Part shown: positions 40,618 through 52,663 of the stretch, piece by piece
How positions within the stretch are numbered: position 1 is the stretch's first letter
Layout: every line of letters begins with the position of its first letter
Assembly: GCA_023614405.1 (NCBI GenBank)
Contig: CM042685.1
Span: 83,814,684 to 83,878,683, forward strand
Length of the DNA stretch: 64,000 nt
Source: Avena insularis
Taxonomy: Eukaryota > Streptophyta > Magnoliopsida > Poales > Poaceae
Direction: 5' to 3'
Translations under genes and position numbers: made by a program
The notes under the pieces: generated by a model
Told to the model about the DNA's origin: nothing
What the model saw: the letters and a program-made list of their open reading frames with translations, nothing else
Database searches by the model: none

Positions 40618-43600
40618 TGTAACATCCCAAAAATCATGACTTCAAAGTTTGCATATCATTCATGCATTCATAATCATTTTAGGATCATTTCTTCAAAAAC
40701 ATAAACTTTGTGGTCTATTATTTTATGTAAGCAAGGAAATGGCCTTATTGCTACCTTCTAATAAGAAAATACTTGTTTTAATCAGTAAATATTTGAGCAT
40801 AAGTTTGAGTGAGGTTTCTAAGGCTTGATCAAAGTTTTCAAAACAGATTGTGAATTCAAAACCATTCTCATGTTCTGTTTAAATAAATAATAAAAGCAAG
40901 GTTCATTTTAAATATAATTGGGCATTTGTAAATTTGAGTGAACAACAATACTTTATACACAAATATGTACATGTTTCACTTTACAAAAATCCAGAAAGTG
41001 TTTGAATTCAAACTCTTTTAAAATCATTTGAAAAGGATTCCTAGAAAATCAAACAGAAAAATAAAAAGAGAAAAGAAATCAGAAAGGCCAGCCACTCATT
41101 CGCCCAAGATGCATCATCCCACCCGTTTTCCTCTCCTCTTTTTTTCCACCACCAACACCCTCACCGACGCCTCCCCACCGCCACCAAGATCGTCGTCAAT
41201 CCTGCCGAGGAACTGCTCCCCTCTGCCGTTTCCTCCCGAATCAAATCCGATTGATTGCGCTTGATTACCGGAGTAATTCCTCCTCCTCGCTCGGCTACTT
41301 AACCCCCACCCCTCGACGACCATTCCCCCTCACTCAGCCCCCCCACTCCGCCACCAGGCTGCCCGTATTTCGCTAAACACCGCCGCTGCTCCGACGAACT
41401 GCAACTCCAATTCCGGCCAACCCCGTCTACCCCTCTACTCCTGGTTCACACAAGCATGATCCAATTCACCTTGCGCACCTCCCAGTACCACCAGCTCACT
41501 CGCGCGCGCCCTGAAACCTCGACTACGTCTTCGACCAGAACAACGCCGCCGTCTGCCTCCTCTCCGACGAACTCCTCTGGTTAGTACTGACCGCGCATCC
41601 CCCTCTTGTTGACACTCGCGTGACCAACATCACTTTACACATCTGACGCACTGCTTATTTTGCCCTGCATGATCTGTACCCTCGCTAACGACGACGAGCA
41701 GCCGTGCCCGATGCCTTCGCGAACTCCGGCGAGCAATCCCTGATGTTTCTGAGCGCCCCTTCACCAACGAAGACCACCTTGAGCACCAACGTCATCACAC
41801 GAACTCGGTGAGATACCCCACTATACTTCTCGCTTAATGTATGGCCGACAGCATCATCGCCCGAGCGTGCCGCCGCTAGCCACCGTCGCAGCGCCGCTCG
41901 CATTTGGTCTATTAGATCTGAGCCGTTAGATCTAGATCCAACGCGTGTGATAGATGACTTAAGTGAAGCGGTAAATTTAGATCTGAGCCGTGCGATGCAC
42001 TTTTAATCTAACGATCCAGAAAGCCTGATCCGCGCGAAACGGTATCGACCAATCAGATAGCGCCACGTGGCCTGTAGTTTGATTTAAAATCTGGATTTAG
42101 ATCTATTAGATGTTCAAACTTGGAAAATTCATAACTTTTGATCCACACGTCCAAATTTTGCAAATTTTATATCATTGGAATCAGGAGAAAGAATTATATC
42201 CAACCATTCACTTTTTTTAATAAATTGCTTCTGTAAAATTGGTTATTTTGGCAGAGACATTTGTAGCCTATTTTGAGTATAAAAATTATTTGAAAAATGT
42301 TTTTAGGATCAAATTAAGTTTAATTAATGTATAAATGTTTAGTTTAGTGTTTAGTATTGTTTTACTTGTCTTGTTTGGATTAGAAAAATCATCACATGGC
42401 ATTTGCATGCACTCATATATTTTTTTTGCTTGTTTATTTTGATATGTGAATTTGGTGCTATCATTTTATGTGTAGATTTTGGTGCTAGTGGTGATTGTGG
42501 TTGTGAGGATATTTGCTACTCCCCAAACTACCAAGGAAAGTGGTGCTTCATGATTTTGTCCCAATATTTTGACTATGCATTAGAAATATTTTGTATAGGG
42601 CTTGCATGATAATTTTTGCTAAGTATCTATATGCTATGCTTGGGAAATCCTAGTAGTTGTAGAATTGTTAGAATTTTCTCTAAGTTAAGATAATTACTAT
42701 TGCCATGCTTAGCCTAGCTAGTAGCAACCAAGGGTGGAGTATATACACATGCTATGGAAAATATTTCTAAGTCTTTGACTTATGTTTTGCTTAATAAAAC
42801 AACTAAGTGAATGAAACACCTGGGTGGAATGGTGGATTGGTTTATGTTGGGTGGTTACACAAGGCCAGGGGACTGGTGAACCTTGTGTATCTCACTTGTG
42901 GAATGCCACCCAGGAACAAAGGGATTTGAGATGCCATATGTTAAGAAGCTTCTAGTGCAACCACATGGCATTATAGGCTCTGCCTGGATCATATAGGTTG
43001 CAATAACTTAGCCATTTTGACAGTTGGTGGTAGTGGGTGATAGGTTGGAACGCGTCCATTTGGTCTAAGGGAAGGCTTCTGAAAGGTCCTGTCTTGGTGA
43101 AAACCAAGTCTTGTGGGGAAAGTGCACCACCTCTACAGAAGGAAGAAACTAAGTACTTAGCCGTGACCCCGGTAATGGACAATTTGAGCATCAAGACATG
43201 GAAGCTATCAAGAATATCCTCATCCCAATTTTTCTAAGTTAAAACTTGTGGTTGAACAAGGGTGAAGATTCACCAATTTCTATTGGTGGTTCCTTGGGAG
43301 TTTTTGCCAAACAAAAACTTAGTGTTTTCAACTGATAGGTAAAATCTATTTTGAGCAAAGCAATCCTAAGCTACACTTAGCCAAAATTCATGTAGTAACT
43401 AGATTCTAATATTCCACTAAGGTATCACTTGCCAATACTATTCCAATGTATTGACCCACTGTGGCTGTAACTTGTGATGTTGCAGGTTACTCTGATGAGG
43501 ATTAGGGGTTATGAGTCTACACTCAACATGCTTGCCTGTGGCACATGAAGATGAAGACTTTTATTTATATTGTTAAGTTAAACTCTTGTACTAGCCTATG

Positions 43601-43760
43601 TCTATGGAGTTGTAAAAGACTATGTTATCTCTGGAATGACGATGTAATAATGACCTTTGTTTCTATGTACTTCATCTTAAACTGTGGATGCTATCAATTG
43701 ATCCAGGGAGTAGCATTGCAATTACAGGGATCTTTACCTTTATAAAGGTGGGATCTTACA
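40618..43760 (+). repeat. 5' LTR of element F (3143 bp)
   Basis: It starts TGTAACATCCCAAAAATC and ends GGATCTTACA, two bases before the PBS. A GC-rich block at 41090-41900 is followed by AT-rich U5-like sequence, as in the LTRs of B and G. Donor-like sites CTCTG/GTTAGT (41580) and AACTCG/GTGAGA (41808) lie at the end of the GC-rich block. No gene is supported inside. Confidence 0.9.
41808..41813 (+). promoter_or_regulatory. Splice-donor-like site in the LTR of element F
   Basis: AACTCG/GTGAGA is a good plant 5' splice site at the 3' edge of the GC-rich leader-like block. Comparable sites occur at the same relative place in A, B and G. Use in vivo is not shown. Confidence 0.4.
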
Positions 43761-43762
43761 GA

Positions 43763-43774
43763 TGGTATCAGAGC
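43763..43774 (+). other. Primer-binding site of element F (initiator tRNA-Met)
   Basis: TGGTATCAGAGC is two bases after the LTR end (TTACA, then GA). It defines the 5' LTR boundary and the orientation. Confidence 0.94.
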
Positions 43775-43914
43775 ACTGTGTTCCCTGTAGGATTATGACC
43801 CTAGGATTGGATTAGAAACCACTAAGGAAAAACTTTCAACACTTTGAAAAATTCCACACTTGTCTTTTTCTTCTCGTAAACTTTTCTAATATTTTTTCTC
43901 ATCTCCATTTGTAG

Positions 43915-44412
43915 ATGAATTCCATCAACGAAGCCATAAGGAAGGGACCACTCATGACCATGACCTTGGAGTGTGAGACTGAATTTCCCAAAGCCCTCAA
44001 GAACCTTATGGTTCCCATGGGGATACATGGTGCAGCTGTGTACAAAGGATTCCCTGTGATGGATGAAGGAGAAGAGTATTGGTGGGTGCAACTTCACTTG
44101 TACAAAAACAAGGAAGACAACCACAAGGAGTCAGGATTCTGCATGGTCACCAACTCAGAAATGCACACAACATTCTTTGACTGTGCAAGAAATGCAGCTT
44201 GGAATGCTATCAAGGAGCTTGGTGATAGACTCAAGTGCAGAATGCTCAACACCCTAAAAGACCTTAGAGGAGAAAAGAAGCATACCCAAGAGTTAGAGAC
44301 TACCAACCAACAACTAAGGGGAGACATCATATACTTAATTTGGGAGTCTTGTGAACAAGATAGAAAGATGGCAAGTAAGGATGCCCTGATAGCTATTTTT
44401 TCTAGTGAGTGA
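43915..44412 (+). CDS. Element F ORF1, 165-residue protein of unknown function
   Basis: An intact frame between the PBS and ORF2. It starts MNSINEAIRKGPLMTMTLEC and ends IFSSE. The core EEYWWVQLHLYKNKEDNHKE, then SGFCMVTNSEMHTTFFDCAR and NAAWNAIKELGDRL, suggests two or three strands followed by an amphipathic helix. This resembles the extra ORF of E and the N-terminal parts of ORF2 in F and G. The C-terminal half is Lys/Glu/Gln-rich and may form a short coiled coil. The beta-beta-alpha order with an Ala-rich final helix recalls double-stranded-RNA-binding folds, but I see no diagnostic residues and treat this as a guess. The ATG is directly preceded by TTTGTAG, a good splice acceptor. It is the only intact F gene. 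Confidence 0.6.
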   Translation: MNSINEAIRKGPLMTMTLECETEFPKALKNLMVPMGIHGAAVYKGFPVMDEGEEYWWVQLHLYKNKEDNHKESGFCMVTNSEMHTTFFDCARNAAWNAIKELGDRLKCRMLNTLKDLRGEKKHTQELETTNQQLRGDIIYLIWESCEQDRKMASKDALIAIFSSE

Positions 44413-44615
44413 GAGATGTAACGTACTTCATTAGTTGGACCACCACACTTATCGTTTTATTTCCAAAAATTTGTCTAAGTTATGTTGAACCTTTGAATCT
44501 TGTAATGGATGCCATGACTTGTGTGTTTGTTGAAAAAGATATGCTTGTGATATTTTGTCTTGTGATTTTCTCTATTTGATGTTGATTCTAAATTTTCTCT
44601 ATCTTATAAAAATAG
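44413..44615 (+). other. Spacer between ORF1 and ORF2 of element F
   Basis: About 200 bases without coding sign. A donor-like TA/GTGAGT at 44405 overlaps the end of ORF1. A branch-like TTCTAA (about 44587) and AATAG/ATG at 44615 lie at its end. Splicing between these sites would not fuse ORF1 to ORF2 in frame; the product would stop after two codons. Confidence 0.4.
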
Positions 44616-45425
44616 ATGCCTAATGTTACTATCAGCACGGTCGAGGAGTTCAAGGGAACTCGTTTTGGTACTCGTCTCATTGAGCTCACTAGTGTGCTCA
44701 ACCTTCCACTTCCTAGCATCATGACACTTCCACTCACCAAGTTTGAGAGGAAGGACCTTTGGGGCTTCAGAGTCACTCAGCCGGGACACCAGACAGAGCC
44801 AACCACGGAGACCATCACTTTCAAGCTGATGCATGACGACAAGGAGAAAGTCCTAGATGTGGTCATGCAAGAGTTACTTGGGCGCCTGGTAGGGAGACAC
44901 CCCACCGAGCTTAGAGTTCTTTACTTTCACCCCTTCGGGAGACACAACGAGGAGGGTGAGGCCATAGAGTACGAGGATGCTGCTAGAGAGACGATGGAGC
45001 CGATTCGTCTGTACCTTCAGGACCTAGAGGGTCTTATTAGGCACCTAGATACTAATAGGACCAACGTCATGCTTAGCAATGACGAGCTCCAGGTTTAGCT
45101 CCGAGAGAAGGACAAGCTCTTCATGGAGAAAGACGAGATAGTCAAGGAAATGGAGGACAAGTTTGAAAGCTAGGACAAGAAATTCAAGAGCCAGGAGAAG
45201 AGAGTCCAAGACAGGAACAAGAAGATCCGAGAGATGAAGTAAGAGCTAGAGGCCAAGGACTTCGAGCTTGAGCATCAGCAGGGAGTGATCGAGAGGCTTC
45301 GTTCATAGAAGAGGGCTCTTAGGGCTAAGATAGAGGCCTTGACTACTAATGTTGAGGGGTAAAAGACCGCTTTGGAGAATGCAGGTCTTACCCTTGTTGA
45401 TGTGGAGATTGATGCGGAGGAGTAG
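44616..45425 (+). pseudogene. Element F ORF2, coiled-coil protein with five nonsense codons
   Basis: Read through its stops, the frame gives about 269 codons. The N-terminal domain holds FKGTRFGTRLIELTSVLNLP, LPSIMTLPLTKFE, LWGFRVTQPGHQ and VVMQELLGRLVGRHPTE. The rest is a coiled coil with KFKSQEKRVQDRNKKIREMK. Both parts align with ORF2 of G (RFGGCLMDLLTRLDLPLPRI; LQQLIGRLCGRH; KFANQEKRVINKNKRIREVK). Stops are at 45096, 45171, 45240, 45306 and 45360, each TAG or TAA that a C-to-T change from Gln codons would explain. No indel is needed. The ATG follows AATAG directly. Confidence 0.72.
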
Positions 45426-45654
45426 TGTAGACTACTCGTTTATCTTTCATCTACCGTACTTTTGATTTTGAGTCACAATGACCATCCAACATGTGGGTGG
45501 CTTGCTATGGTTTGTTTTGCATTTCCAAACTTGTTGTTTATGTCGTTCAAACTCTATGTTAGTTTGATGCTTGGTTATTGTGATTGAGTATGTGATGTAT
45601 CGTGCATGTTAAGCATCTATAGGTATATCATTCTTATCCTTATGAAAACCATAG

Positions 45655-46677
45655 ATGCCTCCTCAACGTGCCAACCCCAACCCAAACAACAACAACAATG
45701 TCACTCCCGAGATGCAGTAGTTGATGACAGCACAGACACAACTGATGCAGATGATGACCACTTTCATGCAGAACCAGAATCAGAATAACAACAACAACAA
45801 CAATAACAACAACAACCAGAATAATCCACCAGGATTTGACATGCTCACCAGATTCCTAAGACTGAGGCCTGCAAAGTTCTCAGGAACCACTTATCCAATG
45901 GTGGCCAATGATTGGCTATGTTCTGTGAACAAGGATTTAGTGACTGTCGGCTGCACCGACGAAGAGAAAGTCAGGTTTGCAGCACATCTGTTCGAAGGGC
46001 CAGCAGCAACCTGGTGGGATAACTTCCAGATCACCACTCCCATTGAGGATGTGATTTGGGCTATCTTTGAGGATGGATTCCGTATAGCTCACATCTCATC
46101 CGGAGTGATGAATTTGAAGAATAAGGAGTTCCACAACCTAAAACAGCGTCACCGCAGCGTGGATGAATATATTGAGGAGTTCAACAATCTGGCGCATTAT
46201 GCACTGGATGAGGTTGATATAGATACCAAGAGGAAGGAGAAATTCCTCGAAGTACTAAATGATGAACTGAATCTGCAGCTGTCTGTTGCCTATGTCCCAA
46301 CTTACCAATCACTCTGTGACAAGGCTACCATCTTGGAGAACAAGATGAAACAGGTGGAAAGCAGAAAGAGGAAGCATAGCTTTGACAAGCATAGCTCAGG
46401 ATTGTCTCACAAACGTTTCCATCATGATGATAGTGGGAGGTCTGGATCCCACAAACATGGAAAGTACAACAATCACCACGGCCACAACCGCCATCATGAC
46501 AACAAGCATCATCGTAGTCATGATAATGACAAGTATAAGAACCACAAGAGTGGATACAAGAGCCACCACAATGGAAGTGGAAGTGGTAGTGGGAGTCAGC
46601 CTGTCAAGAAGGATCTCAGTCAGGTTGAATGCTTGAAGTGTAAGAAGATGGGGCACTATGCTAATGAGTGCCCATAA
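45655..46677 (+). pseudogene. Element F gag
   Basis: ATG at 45655 opens MPPQRANPNPNNNNN, and a TAG at 45718 follows CAG, so it was probably CAG-CAG. The frame continues through a poly-Asn tract (near 45785-45820) to the capsid: MLTRFLRLRPAKFSGTTYPM, FEGPAATWWDNFQITTP and MNLKNKEFHNLKQRHRSVDE. A His/Lys/Asp-rich linker leads to the CCHC zinc knuckle CLKCKKMGHYANEC. A TAA at 46675 replaces CAA right after it. Gag-pol is one frame, so both stops would cut off pol. The start is set by homology with gag of G (MPPRRANTEI) and by the adjacent CCATAG. Confidence 0.88.
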
Positions 46678-49550
46678 AATAAAGTTGAAGGTGCCAACAA
46701 GCCCAACCCTTTTTATAAGGGACAAGTGAACCACATCAATGTGGAAGAGATTTATGAGGAACCTGCTGCTTTGGCTGGTAAGTTCAAACTCAATTCTGTT
46801 CCAGCACTTGTTCTTTTTGATACTGGCGCATCACATTCATTCATATCAAGAGCATTTGTTGATAGAAATGAACTTCCAGTTGAAACTATTGGGTGCCCTA
46901 TAAAAGTAAGTTCTCCTAGTGGAGAAATGATAGTGAACTCAGGATGTCATGACCTAGTCATAGAATTTGGGAAGTATAAGTTCCCCGTTAATTTGATAAT
47001 CCTAAATTCCCAAGGGTTGGATGTCATTTTGGGAATGGACTGGACGACTAAGTACAAGGGAGTGCTAGATTGTGCCAATCATACTGTCACACTCAAAACC
47101 CCGGAAAATAAAAGGATTAGATTCAAGACTAACTTTGAATTTAAAGGTAGTAAGCTAAATTATATTAAGGGGGTTAGCATGGATAGTGTGCCAATTGTGA
47201 AAGAATATCCAGATGTGTTTCCAGAGGAATTGCCGGGAATGCCACCAGATAGGGATGTGGAGTTTCTGATTGACTTGCTGCCAGGATCTGGACCAATAGC
47301 AAAGAGACCTTACAAGATGTTAGTTGATGAGTTGAAGGAACTCAAGAAACAACTTAGAGAATAGCTACAGAAAGGATTTATTCAACCAAGTTCTTCATCT
47401 TGGGGAGCACCAGTCTTGTTTGTTGAAAAGAAAGATAGAAGTCAAAGGTTATGCATAGATTATCGTTCACTCAATAAAGTGACTATCAAGAACAAATATC
47501 CTTTGCCCAGAATCAATGATTTGTTTGATCAGTTAGAAGGAGCCCGTGTGTTCTCAAAGATTAATCTCCGGTCAGGCTATTTTCATCTTAAAATAAGGGA
47601 ACAAGACATACCTAAGACTGCTTTCACCACTAGGTATGGATTGTACGAATACACCGTGATGCCATTTGGTTTAACCAATGCACCAGCCTACTTCATGAAT
47701 ATGATGAACAAGGTGTTCATGGAGTTTCTTGACAAGTTTGTTGTCGTTTTCATCGATGACATTTTGATCTACTCCAAGAGCAATGAAGAGCATGAAGGAC
47801 ATTTGCATTTGATACTTGAGAAGCTTAGAGAGCATAAACTGTATGCCAAATTCAGCAAGTGTGAATTCTGGTTGAATGAAGTTGGATTTCTGGGACACAT
47901 TGTGTTAGGAGATGGTGTAGCAGTTGATCCCGCAAAAGTGTCAGCCGTAACTGAATGGGAATCTCCTAAGTCAGTAAGAGAAGTTCGTAGTTTCCTTGGC
48001 TTGGCAGGATACTATAGAAGGTTTATTGAGAATTTCTCAAAGGTAGCTAAGCCAATGAAGGATTTACTAAAGAAAGACAAGAAATTCGATTGGACTAAAG
48101 GATGTGAACTCAGTTTCCAAGAATTCAAGAAGAGACTAGTGACAACACCAGTCTTATGTTTGCCAGATTTGGAGAAGGATTTCCAAGTGTATTGTGATGC
48201 ATCTCATCAAGGATTAGGTGCAGTTCTGATGCAAGAAGGGAAAGTTGTGGCTTATGCCTCGAGACAACTCAAAAATCATGAGGTGAAGTATCCTACTCAT
48301 GATTTAGAGTTAGCCTCTATTGTCCATGCACTCAAAACATGGATACATTATCTTTTGGGAAAGCGATGTGAAGTGTTCACAGATCACAAAAGTTTGAAGT
48401 ATATCTTTACTCAGAAAGAAATTAACATCAGACAAAGAAGATGGCGAGAACTCATCAAGGACTATGACTTGAGTTTGCAATACCACCCTGGTAAAGCAAA
48501 TGTTGTAGCAGATGCACTAAGCCGTAAGGTTTATGTGAATGGCCTTACTAAGGGAGAATTGCCAGATGATATGTGTGCCCAATTCAAAGATCTCAGATTG
48601 GAGATAGTGCCTGAAGGACATCTCATGTCATTGGATGTTCAACCCACCTTGTTGGACAAAATCAAGGAAGCCCAAAAGACGGACAAGAAAATTGAAGAGA
48701 TTAAGGAAAAGATTGGTAAAGGAAAAGCCAAAGGATTCCATGAAGACGAACAGGGTACATTATGGTATGGAAAAAGTATCTGCATTCCGCAAGATCCGGA
48801 GCTACGGAAACTGATTTTACAGGAAGCACACAACTCACCATATTCCATTCATCCAAGTAACACCAAAATGTACATGGATGTGAAGGAAAGATTTTGGTGG
48901 AATAATCTCAAGAAGGACATCGCCGAACATATTGCCTTGTGTGATGTATGTAGTAGAGTGAAGGCCGAACATCAAAAACCAGCAGGATTGTTACAACCAC
49001 TACCTATTCCTGATTGGAAATGGGACAAGATTGGCATGGATTTCATCACCGGATTTCCAAGGACCAGGTCGGGATATGATTCTATTTGGGTAGTAGTGGA
49101 CTGCCTAACTAAAGTGGCTCATTTCATACCCGTGAAGAAAACCTATACAAGTGCTGAGTTTGCCAAGATCTATATGAATAGGATTGTGTGTCTACATGGA
49201 GTACCCAAGAGTATTGTGTCTGATAGGGGAACTCAATTCAGTTCCCATTTTTGGAGGCAACTGTATGAGTCAATGGGAACGAGATTGGAATATAGTACTG
49301 CTTTTCATCCCCAGACTGATGGACATACAAAAAGGACCAACCAGATATTAGAGGATATGTTGAGGGCATTTGCCCTAGATTATGGAGCTAGTTGGGATGA
49401 AAGTCTGCCTTACGCAGAATTCTCTTACAACAACAGCTATCAAGCCAGTATTGAGATGGCACCGTTTGAGTTTCTCTATGGGAGAAAGTGTACTACACCA
49501 TTGCTATGGAATGGTGTTGGAGAAAGAAACTTGTTCGGGCCAGAACTAAT
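46678..49550 (+). pseudogene. Element F protease, RT, RNase H and partial integrase
   Basis: The protease has VLFDTGASHSFISRAFVDR near 46810. The linker to RT reads PDRDVEFLIDLLPGSGPIAK. A TAG at 47362-47364 replaces Gln in LREQL. RT follows with FIDD at 47749-47760, then RNase H with [16 protein letters not shown], Glu in [14 protein letters not shown], and Asp in [11 protein letters not shown] and VVADALSRK. Integrase has HHCC residues, [28 protein letters not shown] and a catalytic Glu position that reads DGHTKRTNQ: the usual Glu is Lys, a G-to-A change that would inactivate it. Text ends at LFGPELI, where G begins. Confidence 0.92.
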
Positions 49551-52500
49551 TGTGGTGACCTTGGATCAATAAATATCCTAAGTCCCTGTGATTTACATGC
49601 TAGTCCCTGGATAAATAGCTAGCACTCACAGTCGATGAATATCATGTAAAACACAAAGTCATTATTGCACGGAGAATCCAGAGTATGAATTTATTAAAAA
49701 AATGCTTTGCATTAAGCTAGCTCAAATAGCAGCGGAAACATAAAGGTAGCTTGAGTCCATCAACGCCCCAGGCTTGTCGAGTGTAGACTCGCGATCCCTA
49801 CGCACCTTTCAATCTCCAGATTATGCACATAATACGTGCAGCCAACAAGTTGGGTCAATACTTTGAATGTATTGGCAAATTACACCAAGGAAAGAAAAGA
49901 CTATCTCTACATGCAAGGCTAGTTTAGGCTGTAGAGTTTATTTGCCCAAAGCTAGTTTTCTTAAGTATAGAGAAGAAGTGAAGTTTTCCCTACTTTGTAA
50001 ACTTTTGTTTAAGTAATATATGGTCGAATGGCACACGAGGATATTACTCACCAAGTATCCAATCAACCTAACACTTGGATATTACTCACCAAGTTCCCCA
50101 AAACCCTCCCAATAGCGATATGACTCACGCCTTGGGTTTTTAGAAAACTTTAAGTTTTGAAAGAGAGAGGAAGATCCTTCAGAGGCTCCATCCTTCAGAT
50201 GCTCAATGTTTTTCTATTTCCGTGAACACGGCTGATCGATCAGATTACAATACTCTCGAGAGTTTGTGCACTTTACCCATAATCCACGATCAAGTCCTTT
50301 TACAGACAAGATCATGGCGAGGCTTTCCCTTAGTAGCCCCTCTACCTTCTGGATCCAACCGTGCCAAGAACCTCCAAATGTTGGTACCCAGGTGAGGTTT
50401 CCCACTAAGTACTAGGCCAAGACAGAGCCCATATGTATTGTGGTTGCACTGGAAGCTTCTGAATTCTGAGACATGGCAGACTTCTTTTATTCCTGGGCGG
50501 CCGTCCTCCACCAAAATCTCACTCGTTGACCCGACAACCATTCCGCCCAGAAGAAAACTTAGTTTTTTTTGAAGTGGATTTGAGAAGAAAAGTTTGCTCA
50601 AGAGAGCCTTTATACTTAGAAGAAATTCAATGTCTTCCAAACCCCCCAACAGTACTATGCATATATATAGTATAGCAAGCAATACTTAGCAAAACAGGGG
50701 AACCTATTAGGAGGGGAAATCCTAAGTATAGAGATACTCAGGCATACTAAAAAATCATCGCACTTGCAAAATAATACTAAGGAAAAATTCTACTAGATCA
50801 TGCTACACATGCATACTACAGAATTTTGAAGATCACATGCATAGATTCAAAACTGGGACAAAAGATATGAACAAGTGGTGTACTTGCCTTGATCCGAGCA
50901 GCACTCTACACAATAGCACTCCTCAGTGCACTCCGCACAATCTAACGAAACACAAACATAGATCTAATCACAACTTGCACAAAATATGCCACAGAGATAA
51001 CATGCATGCATGCAACATGGTACTTATGCAAGATTTGTTTTCTAAATTGACCAAGGTAGTCTAATTGAATTGCAATTGTGTTAGGGATGTTATTAGTATT
51101 GATTTCCCACGGGTTTAAACTAATTTGGGTCATTATTCTAATTCATAGGCTCACGAGAAGATCCAACCATCAAATTAGCCCCAAATCAGATATAATGCTC
51201 TTAAGCAAGGTTCTATAATTTTGCTCAGTAGGTATTGTAAAAACAAAGTCAACGCAACAAGAATCAACTAAAACGGGGTTTTAATTATTTTTCTACGAAT
51301 TAAATACTCCAATCCAAGGATTTAATTCTACACAGAAAAACTTACTGCAAACTTATAATATTATTACAGATCTGTGTTCTACACAATTTTTTGATTCCAA
51401 CGGTATATTATACGCAAAATTTGGCCAAACGGTTGAATATCTACGAATTTCGCAAGTTTTAACTATATTCTGCCAAATTAAACTAATCCAATTAAAAAAG
51501 CGACAGGTGGCAGCTTCTGATTGGTCCAGATAGACGACGTGGCGCATACGTGGCGCTGATGCGGATTGCCACGCCGAGCAACACGGTTTGCCGATACCCT
51601 TTCGATCTAAGGATCTAATCTATGCCGTTCGTCCTAGATCTAAGGGCTATGAGAGGGGGACAGACTTACCTTCCTCCCGACGGCGGCGACCGCGGCGGGT
51701 GGCACAGCGGCAGATGGTGACGGCGTCCTAGTGCTCTTCGGAGAGGGTGAAGCAGTCACAGACGATCGCCTCCTCCTTGCGGTCCCGCTCGTTGCCTTGG
51801 TACGACCTTTTCCTCCCCGAGCGGTGGCGGTGGCAGCTTCTCTCCCGCAGCTCCGGCGAGCAATCGATGGCGGTGCGCTGCGGTAAACAGAGAGGGAAAC
51901 AGATGAGTCGACGCAGTTGATCGAGAGAGGATCACGCTAGGGAAGGAATTAAGGGAAGGGGGTGCTCTCGTCGTCGACTTCGTCAACTTACCGAGGCCAG
52001 CGGCGGCTCGAGTCAGCGATATCGGAGGCGAGGCTAGGGTTTCTCTCGAGGGTTTGGAAACAGAGGAGAGGGTCGCGTGGCTGTATTTATTAGCTAGCCA
52101 GGGAGTCCGGTTGGATACGGAGACGGGGGCGAGGTGGCTCCATGGCTGACGGGGACTCTGGTTCCGATTTTGCCGGGGGAGAGGGATGACAAAGTGAAGG
52201 CCATTGGTGGTGGTGTGGCTGGCGGGTACTGCAGTTAGGCTCATGGCGGTCAGGTGCTAAGCGCTTAGGCGACGCCAAGCTTAGTGGGTTGGGGCAGCCG
52301 GCCCAGTAGGTTAGGCAGTAGTTTTTTTTTTACTTTTATCTTTTCCATTTTCTGTTTCACAAATTCTTTAATAACTTTTGCTAAACAAGTCCAAAAGCAA
52401 TGAAACCAATTCCTAATTTTTTGTAAAAAGGAGGTGGTCATCATAGAACCATAGAATAACATATTTGGCATTGTTTTTAGAAGGGTCAACCATGAATACA

Positions 52501-52646
52501 TCATTTTTGCTCACAGGTGGAAACTTTATTAGGGTTTCTGAATAGGGTTTAATGGCGGGGTTTGATGCAACTTTAAATTTGTATGCAATTGATGCAAGGA
52601 TGATGCATGCTTCTAGTAACATCTTAATAAAATCTAGGATGTTACA
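49551..52646 (-). repeat. 3' LTR of element G (3096 bp)
   Basis: On the plus strand it reads TGTGGTGACC ... GATGTTACA. Read on minus, it starts TGTAACATCC right after the polypurine tract. A TATA-like CTATATATATGC is near 50670-50658. A GC-rich block lies at about 52240-51660, with donors CTCG/GTAAGT (51991) and GAAG/GTAAGT (51669), both also present in the other LTR copy. Frames such as 51756-52244 are Pro/Ser/Arg-rich products of the GC-rich block, not genes. Confidence 0.92.
51664..51669 (-). promoter_or_regulatory. Splice-donor-like site in the LTR of element G
   Basis: Minus strand GGGAGGAAG/GTAAGTCTG, close to the ideal plant donor. The same site is conserved at 60496-60491 in the other LTR, and a second donor CTCG/GTAAGTTG at 51991 is mirrored at 60805. 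In the 5' LTR these would lie upstream of PBS, ORF2 and gag. Confidence 0.45.
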
Positions 52647-52663
52647 AACCGATCCCCCTTAAG
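52647..52663 (-). other. Polypurine tract of element G
   Basis: Minus strand CTTAAGGGGGATCGGTT, overlapping the pol stop codon TAA. A second copy with one extra G lies at 61453-61470 next to the other LTR. Confidence 0.88.

Larger units (their letters stand above)
40618..49550 (+). mobile_element. Element F: Tekay-type gypsy element with two extra ORFs
   Basis: LTR (3.1 kb), PBS, ORF1, coiled-coil ORF2 and a single gag-pol frame follow one another on the plus strand. The element is cut at integrase by the insertion of G. The C-terminal part of integrase, the chromodomain and the full 3' LTR are not present; a 167-bp match to its LTR at 63735-63901 is probably the remains of its 3' LTR. All coding damage is by nonsense codons, with no frameshift seen over about 5 kb. 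Sequence similarity to B and G places it in the Tekay group. Confidence 0.88.

Noticed and set aside
44405..44615. Splicing of F ORF1 into ORF2 to make a fusion protein
   Set aside because: The donor-like GTGAGT at 44405 joined to the AG at 44615 gives a stop after two codons, so no fusion results.
51756..52244. 162-codon minus-strand frame in the LTR of G
   Set aside because: It lies in the GC-rich leader-like block, is not preserved in length in the second LTR copy and has low complexity.
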